From positions 25,162-89,161 of the forward strand of contig NZ_JABJWH010000012.1 in NCBI RefSeq assembly GCF_015265435.1: DNA of 64,000 nt. The letters are read 5' to 3'. The translations under genes were made by a program, and so were the position numbers. Below the pieces are notes generated by a model. The model saw only the letters and a program-made list of their open reading frames with translations, did no database searches and was not told where the DNA came from. Numbering within the stretch: position 1 is the stretch's first letter; every line of letters begins with the position of its first letter. Origin of the DNA: Alloalcanivorax profundimaris (GTDB lineage Bacteria; Pseudomonadota; Gammaproteobacteria; Pseudomonadales; Alcanivoracaceae). Positions 50,681 to 60,543 of the stretch are shown piece after piece.

Positions 50681-51325
50681 ATGACTGAAACCGTGGCCGT
50701 GGTCGATTACGGCATGGGCAATCTCCATTCCGCCGGCAAGGCGCTGGAGAAAATGGCCGCCGACGGCCAGCGCATCGTTATCACCGGGGATCCGGATGTG
50801 GTGCGCGGCGCCGACCGGGTGGTGTTCCCCGGCGTCGGCGCGATCCGCGATTGCATCCGCGTGATCACCGAGACCGGCCTGGACCGGGCCATCCTCGACG
50901 CCATCGATGCCTACAAGCCGGTGCTCGGCATCTGCGTGGGCATGCAGGCGATGATGGACTTCAGCGAGGAGAACGACGGCGTCGACTGCCTGGGCGTGTT
51001 CTCCGGCCGGGTCCAGTTCTTCGGCGAGCAGTTCGGCGAGACCGGCCAGCGCCTGAAAGTGCCGCACATGGGCTGGAACCAGGTGCAGCAGACCGTGGAC
51101 CACCCGGTTTGGGACGGCATCGACGACAACAGCCGCTTCTACTTCGTGCACAGCTACTGCGCCACCGGGCTGCCGGAGGAGGAGCTGGCCGGCCGCTGCG
51201 AATACGGGCTGACCTTCGCCGCCGCCGTGGCCAAGCACAATGTGTTCGCGGTGCAGTTTCACCCGGAGAAAAGCGCCGACGCCGGCCTGCGCCTGCTGGC
51301 CAACTTCCTGCGCTGGCAGCCTTGA
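50681..51325 (+). CDS. hisH: imidazole glycerol phosphate synthase glutaminase subunit
   Basis: A 214-aa class I glutamine amidotransferase. Nucleophile Cys in LGICVGMQAMMDFSEE, PHMGWNQV, and the catalytic His-Glu pair in FAVQFHPEKS. It supplies ammonia to HisF, encoded 2.6 kb downstream. 10 nt after hisB. Confidence 0.97.
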   Translation: MTETVAVVDYGMGNLHSAGKALEKMAADGQRIVITGDPDVVRGADRVVFPGVGAIRDCIRVITETGLDRAILDAIDAYKPVLGICVGMQAMMDFSEENDGVDCLGVFSGRVQFFGEQFGETGQRLKVPHMGWNQVQQTVDHPVWDGIDDNSRFYFVHSYCATGLPEEELAGRCEYGLTFAAAVAKHNVFAVQFHPEKSADAGLRLLANFLRWQP

Positions 51326-51373
51326 TTTTCCACGCCCGCCATTCAAAACGGATTTCGTGACAGAGAGACCCCC

Positions 51374-52120
51374 ATGCAACTGATTCCCGCCATCGATCTG
51401 AAGGACGGCAAATGCGTGCGCCTCAAGCAAGGGCGCATGGACGATGACACCGTGTTCTCCGAGGACCCGGTGGCGGTGGCCGACCACTGGGTGCAAAAAG
51501 GCGCCCGGCGCCTGCACCTGGTGGACCTGAACGGCGCCTTCGCCGGCGAGCCGGTGAACGGCGAGATCGTCAACGCCATCGCCCGTGCCCACCCTGGCCT
51601 GCCGATCCAGATCGGCGGCGGCATCCGCGCCCCCGAGACCATCCAGGCTTACCTGGACGCCGGCGTGCAGTGGGTGATCATCGGCACCAAGGCGGTGAAG
51701 GAGCCGCAATTCGTCAAGGACATGTGCCGCCAGTTCCCGGGCCACATCATCGTCGGCCTGGACGCCAAGGACGGCAAGGTCGCCACCGACGGCTGGGCCG
51801 AGGTCACCGACATCGACGTGGTGGACCTGGCCCGCCAGTTCGAGCACGACGGCGTGGTCGCCATCGTCTACACCGACATCAGCCGCGACGGCATGCTGCA
51901 GGGCGTCAACGTGGAAGCCACCGAACGCCTGGCCGAGGCGATCTCCATCCCGGTGATCGCCTCCGGCGGCATCACCGACCTGGAGGACGTGCGCAACCTG
52001 TGCGAGAGCCGCGCCACCGGCATCACCGGCGCCATCACCGGCCGCGCCATCTACGAGGGCTCCCTGGACTTCGGGAAAGGCCAGGCCCTGGCCGACGAAC
52101 TCTCGGCCAAGCGCGGCTGA
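51374..52120 (+). CDS. hisA: ProFAR isomerase
   Basis: A 248-aa TIM barrel: [17 protein letters not shown] with the catalytic Asp8, [33 protein letters not shown] with the second catalytic Asp, and [14 protein letters not shown] phosphate loop. It isomerises 5'-ProFAR to PRFAR. Normally adjacent to hisF, but here a 550-codon gene intervenes. Confidence 0.97.
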   Translation: MQLIPAIDLKDGKCVRLKQGRMDDDTVFSEDPVAVADHWVQKGARRLHLVDLNGAFAGEPVNGEIVNAIARAHPGLPIQIGGGIRAPETIQAYLDAGVQWVIIGTKAVKEPQFVKDMCRQFPGHIIVGLDAKDGKVATDGWAEVTDIDVVDLARQFEHDGVVAIVYTDISRDGMLQGVNVEATERLAEAISIPVIASGGITDLEDVRNLCESRATGITGAITGRAIYEGSLDFGKGQALADELSAKRG

Positions 52121-52269
52121 AACCGCCGAATCGGAGCGCCAGGGAAGGCGTTTCGTGACCGGTCCACTTGTATTCGCGCGTCGGATCGGTACAACAAGGT
52201 GAGGGACGCGAAGACGGCCTGGGGGAAGGCCGCCCGTCCATCACGACCATTCCAGGGAAGGGGGGAATC

Positions 52270-53919
52270 ATGGCCCGTAAGGAAGGCGCGGTGCATCCCG
52301 CGGTGGCCGCGTTCGTTATCGCACTGTTCATTTCCTGGCTGGTGACCTGGGTGTATGCCCTGGACCGGCGTCATTCCGTTCCGATGCCCACGCAGATGGC
52401 GCCCCTGCCCGATGGCGGCGTGCTGGTGCGGTTCGGTGACCGCCTCTATCCGGTCAACGCGGAGGGCACCACGGGGGCGCCCTTCGTGATTCCCGGCCTG
52501 TCCGAGTACAGCGGCCTGGCCGTCACCGGCGCGGACAGCGTGATCGTCTACCTGGGCGGCGAGCGGCCGTCCTTTTCACGCAATCTGCTGCGCTTTCTGC
52601 GTCTGGCGCCGCCGGCCTCGCCGCCCGCCGAGGGGGAGGGGCTGTACCGCTGCCGGCGGGCGGGGGATTGCCGGTTCCTGGCCCACGCTCCCGGCCTCGC
52701 CGGCGTGGCCCGCCTGTATTGGCGGCCCGACCGGGAGCGGCTGTGGGTGGTGGACAGTGGCCACCATGAAATCCGGCGCCTGGAGAACGGCGCCGAGCCG
52801 GCGCCCCGGCTGGGCGACTTCCGTTTTCCCAACGGGCTGCTCGCCGAGCCGGAGCGGATGCTGGTGGCCGACACCAACCACCACCGGATCGCCGCGGTGA
52901 ACCTGGCGGACGACGGCGTGCGCACGGTGGCCCGCATTCAGCCCACCCTGCTGTACCGCTGGCCCACGGATCTGATTCGCGTGGGCGATCAGTACTGGTT
53001 GCTGGTGGGGCGCGACAACCTGGAAGAGAGCCGCCTGTACCGCTACGACGGCGACTGGAACCTGCTGGGGCGCGGCGCCGCTGGTCTGGTCGATTTGCTG
53101 TCCCTGGCGCCGCTGGGCAAAGGTGCCCTGGTGGCGGACCGGGGCGAGCGCCGCCTGTGGCGCCTGGACGCCGAGGGTGATCCGCTGGAAGAAGTGGCCC
53201 TGCCGGGGCTGGCCGGCGCCCGGGAGCGCTTCCAATACTGGCGTCGCTGGAGCGACATTCTGCTGTACGGCGGCCTGGCCCTGGTGCTGGCCGGGCTCGC
53301 CTTTGCCTTCTGGCACGACCGCCACCGTTTGCCGGAGAGCTTTCGCGGCGATGACTTGCACGATTGGCGCCACGAAAAGCCGGCCCGGGGCGAGCACTGG
53401 CTGGCGCCGGTGGGGCTGGTGCGGCTGCGCTGGCTGTACCTGGTTCTGCCGGTGCTGGTGCTGTGGTCCATGGGGGTTCTGGCGGCCGGGATGGAGGATC
53501 CGAAGCCCCTGGTTGGCATGCTGCCGCTGGGGCTGGTGATAGTCCTGGTGGGCCTGAGCGCCTTTCTGATGTTTCGCTACGTGGCCGGCTGCGCGGTGGG
53601 CGTGCACGGTGACATGCTGCTGCTGCAGGATGCCCGTGGCCGCCGGGTGGCCGGCCACCGCGCCGAGATCGCCTACCACCCGACCATGCTGGTGATCGGC
53701 GAGGTGATCGTGCCGGTGGGCACCCGCGCCATGCCCCTGTTTCCGCGCTGGCGCATGCGGCGCCTGGTGGCGCCGGCGCTGCGCGGCGCGCGCAAGCTGT
53801 CCACCCGGGAGTGCCTGCGCCTGGTGTGGCGGCGCCGGTTCTGGCCGCTGCTGGCCATGTACCTCTCTTTCGTGCTGCTGTTCGCGGCCTGCGCCGCCTC
53901 GCTGCTAATCATGGGGTGA
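52270..53919 (+). CDS. membrane protein with NHL-like beta-propeller, unknown function
   Basis: A 549-aa protein inserted between hisA and hisF. One N-terminal helix (about 12-32) leads to a periplasmic region with propeller-like repeats ([57 protein letters not shown]). Two or three further helices follow (about 335-355, 380-400, 412-435), then a cytoplasmic or periplasmic basic domain and a final helix (about 525-545). ATG 52270 is preceded by AGGGGGG. No enzyme motif. Its role is unknown; co-transcription with his genes may be incidental. Confidence 0.8.
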   Translation: MARKEGAVHPAVAAFVIALFISWLVTWVYALDRRHSVPMPTQMAPLPDGGVLVRFGDRLYPVNAEGTTGAPFVIPGLSEYSGLAVTGADSVIVYLGGERPSFSRNLLRFLRLAPPASPPAEGEGLYRCRRAGDCRFLAHAPGLAGVARLYWRPDRERLWVVDSGHHEIRRLENGAEPAPRLGDFRFPNGLLAEPERMLVADTNHHRIAAVNLADDGVRTVARIQPTLLYRWPTDLIRVGDQYWLLVGRDNLEESRLYRYDGDWNLLGRGAAGLVDLLSLAPLGKGALVADRGERRLWRLDAEGDPLEEVALPGLAGARERFQYWRRWSDILLYGGLALVLAGLAFAFWHDRHRLPESFRGDDLHDWRHEKPARGEHWLAPVGLVRLRWLYLVLPVLVLWSMGVLAAGMEDPKPLVGMLPLGLVIVLVGLSAFLMFRYVAGCAVGVHGDMLLLQDARGRRVAGHRAEIAYHPTMLVIGEVIVPVGTRAMPLFPRWRMRRLVAPALRGARKLSTRECLRLVWRRRFWPLLAMYLSFVLLFAACAASLLIMG

Positions 53920-53968
53920 GCCGGCGCCGCCATCGCGGTATCATGCCGGCCCGACTGGAGAACGAATC

Positions 53969-54742
<774 letters not shown>

Positions 54743-54744
54743 TC

Positions 54745-55203
54745 GTGGCGCTGACGATCTGGGTGGACGCGGACGCCTGCCCGGCGGTGATCCGCGATGT
54801 GCTGTTCCGCGCCGCCAACCGCCTGGCGGTGACCACCACCCTGGTGGCCAACCACCACATCCGGGCGCCCCGTTCGCCGCACATCCACTCGGTGCAGGTG
54901 GCGTCCGGTTTCGACAAGGCGGACGATCACATCGCCGACCGGGTGAGGGCCGGGGATCTGGTGATCACCGGTGACATCCCGCTGGCCGCCCGGGTGGTGG
55001 AAGCCGGCGGCACCGCGCTCAATCCGCGCGGCACCCTGTACGACGCGGAGAGCATCCGCGAGCACCTCGGCCGCCGGGATTTCATGGAGGAGCTGCGCTC
55101 CGCCGGGGTCGAGACCGGCGGGCCGTCGTCGCTGGGCAAGGCCGATGTGCAGACCTTCGCCAATGCGCTGGATCGGTTTCTGGCCAGGGCCAATCGCGGC
55201 TGA
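54745..55203 (+). CDS. YaiI/YqxD (UPF0178, DUF188) family protein
   Basis: A 152-aa cytosolic protein matching UPF0178: IWVDADACPAVIRDVLFRAANRL at the start, VASGFDKADDHIADRVRAGDLVITGDIPLA and LNPRGTLYDAESI. The Asp cluster is PIN-like, suggesting a nuclease-type fold; the function is not established. The start is a GTG two bases after hisF. Confidence 0.93.
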   Translation: MALTIWVDADACPAVIRDVLFRAANRLAVTTTLVANHHIRAPRSPHIHSVQVASGFDKADDHIADRVRAGDLVITGDIPLAARVVEAGGTALNPRGTLYDAESIREHLGRRDFMEELRSAGVETGGPSSLGKADVQTFANALDRFLARANRG

Positions 55204-55241
55204 AGCGGAACGCCGCGATACCGGCAACGCAAGGAAGAATC

Positions 55242-55655
55242 ATGCTGAAAATCTCCAACAACGTGACCATTCCGGAAGCGGAGATCGATTGGCAGGCGAT
55301 CCGTGCCCAGGGCGCCGGCGGCCAGAACGTCAACAAGGTGGCCTCGGCCATCCATCTGCGCTTCGATATCGCCGCCTCCTCCCTGCCCGAGTTCTACAAG
55401 GAGCGTCTGCTGGCGCTGTCCGACCGCCGCATCAATAGCGACGGCGTGGTGGTGATCAAGGCGCAGCGCTTCCGCACCCAGGAGAAGAACCTGGACGACG
55501 CCCTGCAGCGGCTGCGCGCCCTGATCCAGAGCGCCACCGTGGAGCGCAAGAAACGCAAGGCCACCAAGCCCTCCAAGGCGGCCCGCAACAAACGCATGGA
55601 CAAGAAAACCCGCCGTGGCCAGACCAAGGCCCTGCGCGGCAAGGTCCGGCCCTGA
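55242..55655 (+). CDS. arfB: alternative ribosome-rescue factor / peptidyl-tRNA hydrolase
   Basis: A 137-aa class I release-factor-like protein with the GGQ motif (RAQGAGGQNVNKVASAIHLRFDI) and a Lys/Arg-rich C-terminal tail (about 105-137) that reads as the mRNA-channel helix. It releases peptides from stalled ribosomes without a stop codon. It lacks the codon-recognition domains of RF1/RF2. Confidence 0.95.
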   Translation: MLKISNNVTIPEAEIDWQAIRAQGAGGQNVNKVASAIHLRFDIAASSLPEFYKERLLALSDRRINSDGVVVIKAQRFRTQEKNLDDALQRLRALIQSATVERKKRKATKPSKAARNKRMDKKTRRGQTKALRGKVRP

Positions 55656-55668
55656 AGGAAGAATGCCC

Positions 55669-57459
55669 ATGTTTCCCCGACGCCCGATGCTGGCCGGCCT
55701 GCTGGCCCTGCTGCTGAGCTCCCTGGCCGGCGCCGATACCCGCGCCTTGGACGAGGACTGGTTTCCCACCGACAAAGAGCCGGCGTATCAATTGCACTGG
55801 CCCCTGGAGCAAACGGAGGGCGGTTGGCGCGTGGTGGTGCACCGGCCCGACGGCAGCGTGTTCTTCGAGGGCCGGCTGGTCGATCCGGAGGCGGTGCCGC
55901 TGCTGGCCAAGCGCAACCTGCGAGGCCCTTTCACCTATTACCACGACAATGGCGAGGTGAAACTGGAAGGCCGCTACGGAGACCGGGGCCTGATCACCGG
56001 CAAGGCCCGCTACTACTGGAAGAACGGCAATGTCCGGGAAATCCGTGACTACCAGCCCGAGGGGTACGATCTGCTCAAGGCGTTCCACGAGGGTGGCAGC
56101 CTGTCCATGGAGCGCCTGCCGGACAAGGGCGAGCGCACCTTCCGGGAAAGACGATACCGGGAAGACGGCTCCTTGATGGCGCGCGTCTACACCCGGCCCG
56201 CCGAGGACGGCGGCCTGGAGGATGTGCGCCTGAACTACGACGCCGAGGGCAACATGGTCGCCCGGGTGTTCGAGGATGATCGACGCCGGATCAGCGAGAC
56301 CCTGGAGAACGGCCATCTGGTGAAGCGTCTGACCTTCGATCAGGCCGGCCAATGGTCGCTCCGCGAGCGGTACAACGAGGACGGCGACCTGATTCAGCGG
56401 GACCGGCATCTGCTGCCGGAGTACGAGCAGGATGGCAAACAGATTTTCGTTGACGACGAGGGCGTGCGGCGGGTCTCCCATTACCGCGACGGCAAGCGCC
56501 AGGGCGAGTCCAGCCGCCGGCGTGGCGACACCTGGCTGGCCCAGCACTTTTACCGGGACGATCAGCCGGTGGGGCGCTGGTTCGACGTGGACCAGGACAC
56601 CGGCGTGGTCACCGTGAGCCGCTACGATGACGCGGGCGAATACCAGGGCCGCTATCAAATCGGCGCCGATCTGGTGGTCCACGACGAGGATGGCAAACCC
56701 GGGGTGCCGGAGGCGCTGCGGGAAGTGGAACGTACCCTGCCCGAGGCGGGCACCACCTGGCTGTACCGTTTCAACGACGCCAAACCGGTGGCGCTCACCC
56801 TCACCGAAAAGAACGGCGACCGGGCCCGCTACCGGGTGGGCGAGGGGCAGGTCACCCTGGAAGAAGACCTGGATCGCTATCAGCCGGTGGATGCAAGTTA
56901 CGGCCCCCTGCTGCGGTTCCCGCTGCATCCCGGGGACGTGTGGCGCTACCGCACCGAGCAGACGGTGCAAGTGCCGGCGGCGGACGGCGCCCACTGGCGC
57001 TACCGCTACCGCACCCGGGTCACCAGCAAGGTGAGCGCGGTGGAAACCATCCGTGTCGGCGCCGGCACCTTCAAGGCGCTGCGCATCAGCCGCGAGATCG
57101 CCTGGCGCAAGGATCAGGCCAGCGGTGAAGGCGGCGGTCTGGATCGCATCGAGAACGGCGGCGACGGCCAGGTGGACGGCTTCACCCGGGAGTTGCTGTG
57201 GTACGCGCCGGAGGCCGGCCGGGTGGTGCTCAAGGCGCGGGTGGAATCCGGCTACCCCAGCCTGCTGAACCGGAAGGCCGCCGACCTGCTCGACAACGCC
57301 GCCACCTGGTTCACCGAGCTGGTGGCCCTGGCCGGCCCCGGGGAAAGCCCGCGCGCCGGCGAGCCGCGCCACGCCCGGGAACCGCGAGCGGGCTGGATCG
57401 GTTTTCCCATGACGCGCAACAACACCTGGGAATTCCTGATGCTCAACCACTCCCCCTGA
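55669..57459 (+). CDS. secreted MORN/YwqK-like repeat protein, unknown function
   Basis: A 596-aa exported protein: signal peptide (to about residue 22, LAGA), then tandem YwqK/MORN-type repeats (about 60-330) such as GPFTYYHDNGEVKLEGRYGDRG and GKARYYWKNGNVREIRDY and SLRERYNEDGDLIQRD. A separate C-terminal beta-rich domain (about 365-590; LRFPLHPGDVWRYRTEQTVQVP) follows. YwqK repeats are annotated as antitoxin-like in Bacillus, but here the protein is periplasmic or surface exposed and has no toxin neighbour. ATG 55669 has better ribosome-site spacing than 55663. Confidence 0.78.
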   Translation: MFPRRPMLAGLLALLLSSLAGADTRALDEDWFPTDKEPAYQLHWPLEQTEGGWRVVVHRPDGSVFFEGRLVDPEAVPLLAKRNLRGPFTYYHDNGEVKLEGRYGDRGLITGKARYYWKNGNVREIRDYQPEGYDLLKAFHEGGSLSMERLPDKGERTFRERRYREDGSLMARVYTRPAEDGGLEDVRLNYDAEGNMVARVFEDDRRRISETLENGHLVKRLTFDQAGQWSLRERYNEDGDLIQRDRHLLPEYEQDGKQIFVDDEGVRRVSHYRDGKRQGESSRRRGDTWLAQHFYRDDQPVGRWFDVDQDTGVVTVSRYDDAGEYQGRYQIGADLVVHDEDGKPGVPEALREVERTLPEAGTTWLYRFNDAKPVALTLTEKNGDRARYRVGEGQVTLEEDLDRYQPVDASYGPLLRFPLHPGDVWRYRTEQTVQVPAADGAHWRYRYRTRVTSKVSAVETIRVGAGTFKALRISREIAWRKDQASGEGGGLDRIENGGDGQVDGFTRELLWYAPEAGRVVLKARVESGYPSLLNRKAADLLDNAATWFTELVALAGPGESPRAGEPRHAREPRAGWIGFPMTRNNTWEFLMLNHSP

Positions 57460-57517
57460 TGGCCGGGGGCGGCCCGCTAAGGTACGATCGTCCCGAAAAC
57501 AACAAAAGGATCATCGT

Positions 57518-58387
57518 ATGGATCAGGCCGCTCTGGTGTCCGTGGGGCTCCCCGCCGCGCTCTTTCTGATCATGGTGGGCATGGGGCTCACCCTCACGCC
57601 CAAGGATTTCCGCGAGGTGCTGGTGGCGCCGCGCGCCACCGTCTACGGCCTGGTGGCGCAGATCATCCTGCTGCCGCTGGTGGGCATGGGCCTGGCCATG
57701 AGCCTGGATCTGTCGCCGGCGCTGGCGGTGGGGTTGGTGATCATCGCCGCCTGCCCGGGCGGCACCACCTCCAATTTGTTCGCCTTCCTGGGGCGCGGCG
57801 ACGTGGCCCTGTCCATCGTGCTCACCGTGGCCGCCAGCTTGATCACCATCGTCACCCTGCCCATGTTCACCAGCTGGGCCCTGGGCCACTTCCAGGACAG
57901 CGAGCGGGTGCTGGAGCTGCCGGTGCTGCGCACCATCCTTACCCTGGTGGTGATCATTCTGATTCCGGTGGGCATCGGCATGACCATCCGCCATTTCCGG
58001 CAAAGCTGGGCGGAGAAGGGCGAGAAGCTGGTCAGCATATTCGGTCTGCTGGTGCTGGTGGCGGTGATCGCCCTACTGCTTATCGATCTGGGCGAGGAAG
58101 CCCTGGTGCTGCTGCGCCAGGGCGGCATGGCGGTGGTACTGCTCAATATCATCGGGCTGGTGCTGGGCATGGCCGGCGGCCGGCTCATGGGGCTGCCCCG
58201 GGACCAGGCGTTCACCGTGGCCATCGAGCTGGGCATCAAGAACGGCACCCTGGGGCTGATGGTCACGCTCACCCTGCTGCACTCCGACGCCATGTCGGTG
58301 CCGGCGGCGGTGTACGGCGTGCTGATGTTCCTGTTCGGCTTCCTGATGCTCGGCTACAGCCGCCTTACCGGCATCGGTCGCTCCTAG
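57518..58387 (+). CDS. bile acid:sodium symporter family transporter (BASS)
   Basis: A 289-aa membrane protein with nine or ten hydrophobic segments. BASS signatures are GMGLTLTPKDFREVLVAPRA near residue 22, the unwound-helix motif ACPGGTTSNLFAFLGRGDVALS, and AIELGIKNGTLGLMV. It is a sodium-coupled organic-anion importer; the substrate is unknown. Ends convergently with the yibQ-like gene (4-nt overlap). Confidence 0.88.
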   Translation: MDQAALVSVGLPAALFLIMVGMGLTLTPKDFREVLVAPRATVYGLVAQIILLPLVGMGLAMSLDLSPALAVGLVIIAACPGGTTSNLFAFLGRGDVALSIVLTVAASLITIVTLPMFTSWALGHFQDSERVLELPVLRTILTLVVIILIPVGIGMTIRHFRQSWAEKGEKLVSIFGLLVLVAVIALLLIDLGEEALVLLRQGGMAVVLLNIIGLVLGMAGGRLMGLPRDQAFTVAIELGIKNGTLGLMVTLTLLHSDAMSVPAAVYGVLMFLFGFLMLGYSRLTGIGRS

Positions 58388-59172
58388 GGATTCGAGGTCA
58401 GCGCGGCACCGGGCGGGCGCGGTGCCGCGCCAACCGAAGCCGCCGGCGGCGCCAGCAGCCGGGACACCGGCACCACCTCCACGCCGGCCTGCTCCATGAG
58501 CGGCAGCACCTGACGCAGATAATCCAGGGTTTCTGGATAGGGGTGGCCGATGGCGATGGCGTGGCCACGCCGGCGCGCCAGCCGCAGCAACTGGTTGAAC
58601 TGCTCGTTGATGTGGGCCAGATCCCGCCGGTTGTCCAGGAACACGTCCCGGCGCCCCGCCGGCAGCCCGGCGCGGTGGGCGCTGCGCTCCGCCAGCGTGG
58701 CGGCGTTGGTGCGACTGTCCACGAAGAACAGGTGGCGCCGACGCAACTGATCCATCAGCCGGGTCATGGGCGCCGCCTCGGCGGTGAGGGCGCTGCCCAT
58801 GTGGTTGTTGAGCCCACGCGCTTCGGGCAGCAGCGTCTGGGCGCGGTCCAGCACGGCGCCGATCTGCGCCTCGCTCATGCCTTCGTGGAGCGCGCCCGGG
58901 TCCAGGGCGCGGGCGTCCAGGGTGGCCATGGGCAGGTGGATCATCACTTCCTTGCCGGCCTCGGCGGCCTGCCGGCCAAGCCGGCGGCCGTGGGGCGTTT
59001 CCGGAATCACCGCGCAGGTCACCGGGGCGGGCAGGGCGATCACCGCCTCGCCGGCGGGTCGGCTGTAGCCGAGATCGTCGATGATGATGGCGATACGCGG
59101 CGCCGCCGGGGCCGGCGTCGCCGCCAGCAGCCCGGTCAGCAGCGCCGCCACCAGGGCGACGCCGTGTCTCAC
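58384..59172 (-). CDS. yibQ: divergent polysaccharide deacetylase family protein (YibQ-like)
   Basis: A 262-aa secreted protein: signal peptide (to about 22), then IAIIIDDLGYSRPAGEAVIALPAPVTCAVIPETPHGRRLGRQAAEAGKEVMIHLPM, the divergent polysaccharide deacetylase 2 pattern. It overlaps the ctpA gene by 4 nt, and the envC-ctpA-yibQ order is conserved in many gammaproteobacteria. Confidence 0.92.
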   Translation of the reverse strand: MRHGVALVAALLTGLLAATPAPAAPRIAIIIDDLGYSRPAGEAVIALPAPVTCAVIPETPHGRRLGRQAAEAGKEVMIHLPMATLDARALDPGALHEGMSEAQIGAVLDRAQTLLPEARGLNNHMGSALTAEAAPMTRLMDQLRRRHLFFVDSRTNAATLAERSAHRAGLPAGRRDVFLDNRRDLAHINEQFNQLLRLARRRGHAIAIGHPYPETLDYLRQVLPLMEQAGVEVVPVSRLLAPPAASVGAAPRPPGAALTSNP

Positions 59173-60500
59173 TGGGAGGCGGTGTCGGTGTTGGCCCGGC
59201 GGGCGCCGTCATTCCGACCGCGGCGCTCCGCCAGGTTGATGCCCTTGAGGATGGACAGGGCCTGGGACAGCGGGTAGTCACGGCTGGCCAGCGGTTCCTC
59301 GCCGCCCTCGGCGTCCGGGTCCTCGCCGTCCTGGTTGATCAGGTGGTGGGGCAGGTCGGACTCGCGCGGGCCGCGCTCCTGGTACAGCTCCACGCTGGCC
59401 ACCTGGATCGGGATGTCCGGGTGGATGCCATCGGCCTGGATGGAGCGGCCGTCCGGCGTGTAGTAGCGGGCGGTGGTGAGCTTCAGGGCGCTGTCGCCGC
59501 TGATCGGCAGCACCGTCTGCACCGAGCCCTTGCCGAAGGTGCGGGTGCCCACCACCACGGCGCGGCCCTGGTCCTGCAGGGCGCCGGCGACGATCTCGGA
59601 GGCCGAGGCGGAGCCGCCGTTGACCAGCACCACCAGGGGCAGGCCGTCGAGCAGGTCGCCGGCGCTGGCTTCGTAGTCGTTGCGGCTGGCCGGATCGCGG
59701 CCCTGGGTGTAGACCACCAGGCCCCCGTCGAGGAACAGGTCGGCCACTTCCACGGCGCCGCCGAGCACGCCGCCCGGGTTGTTGCGCAGGTCCAGCACCA
59801 GGCCTTTCAGGTCGCCCTTGGCGATCAGCTGTTCCAGGGCGGCCTTGGCGTCCTGGCCGGTGCGGCTCTGGAACTGGGAGACGCGCAGGTAACCGTAGCC
59901 CGGTTCCAGGGTCTCGCTTTTCACGCTTTCCACCTGGATGCGGTCGCGCTCCAGGGTCACCGGGCGGGGTTTTTCGTCCCCTTCGCTGAGCACCGACAGG
60001 GTTACCTTGGTGCCGGCTTCGCCGCGCATCAGTTCCACCGCGTCGGCCAGGCCGATGCCTTTGGTGAAGGTGTCGTCGATCTTGAGGATCAGATCGCCGG
60101 CCTGGATGCCGGCGCGGCTGGCCGGGGAGTCGTCGATCGGCGCCACCACCTTGACGAAGCCGTCCTCCATGGTCACTTCCAGGCCCAGGCCGCCGAATTC
60201 GCCGCTGGTGGTGGATTGCAGGTCCTCGAACTGATCCGGCGTCAGGTAGGCGGAGTGCGGGTCCAGCTCCATGAGCATGCCGCGGATCGCCGCCTGGATC
60301 AGTTCCTTCTCGTCCACTTCCTTCACGTAGGCGCCGCGCACCCGTTCCAGCACCTCGGCGAAGGCGCGCAGTTCGGTGACCGGGACGCCGTCCTGCTCGG
60401 CGCGCTGATCGGTTCGCGGGTCCTTGGCCTGGGCGGCCGGGGCAATGAACACCAGAGTAAGAAGCGCGGAGCGCAGCAGTACACGGGAAGTGTGCAGCAT
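59169..60500 (-). CDS. ctpA: S41 family carboxy-terminal processing protease
   Basis: A 443-aa periplasmic protease: signal peptide (to about 25), PDZ domain (about 85-165; VTMEDGFVKVVAPIDDSPASRAGIQAGDLILKID), and the S41 core with LVNGGSASASEIVAGALQDQG (Ser nucleophile) and RTFGKGSVQTVLPI (Lys base). In Pseudomonas CtpA degrades peptidoglycan endopeptidases. ATG 60500 is chosen because a signal peptide follows and GGGGA precedes. Confidence 0.94.
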   Translation of the reverse strand: MLHTSRVLLRSALLTLVFIAPAAQAKDPRTDQRAEQDGVPVTELRAFAEVLERVRGAYVKEVDEKELIQAAIRGMLMELDPHSAYLTPDQFEDLQSTTSGEFGGLGLEVTMEDGFVKVVAPIDDSPASRAGIQAGDLILKIDDTFTKGIGLADAVELMRGEAGTKVTLSVLSEGDEKPRPVTLERDRIQVESVKSETLEPGYGYLRVSQFQSRTGQDAKAALEQLIAKGDLKGLVLDLRNNPGGVLGGAVEVADLFLDGGLVVYTQGRDPASRNDYEASAGDLLDGLPLVVLVNGGSASASEIVAGALQDQGRAVVVGTRTFGKGSVQTVLPISGDSALKLTTARYYTPDGRSIQADGIHPDIPIQVASVELYQERGPRESDLPHHLINQDGEDPDAEGGEEPLASRDYPLSQALSILKGINLAERRGRNDGARRANTDTASQ

Positions 60501-60543
60501 GTGTATCCCCAAGGCTGGGCGCCCCCGATCCGGGGGCAGGATC

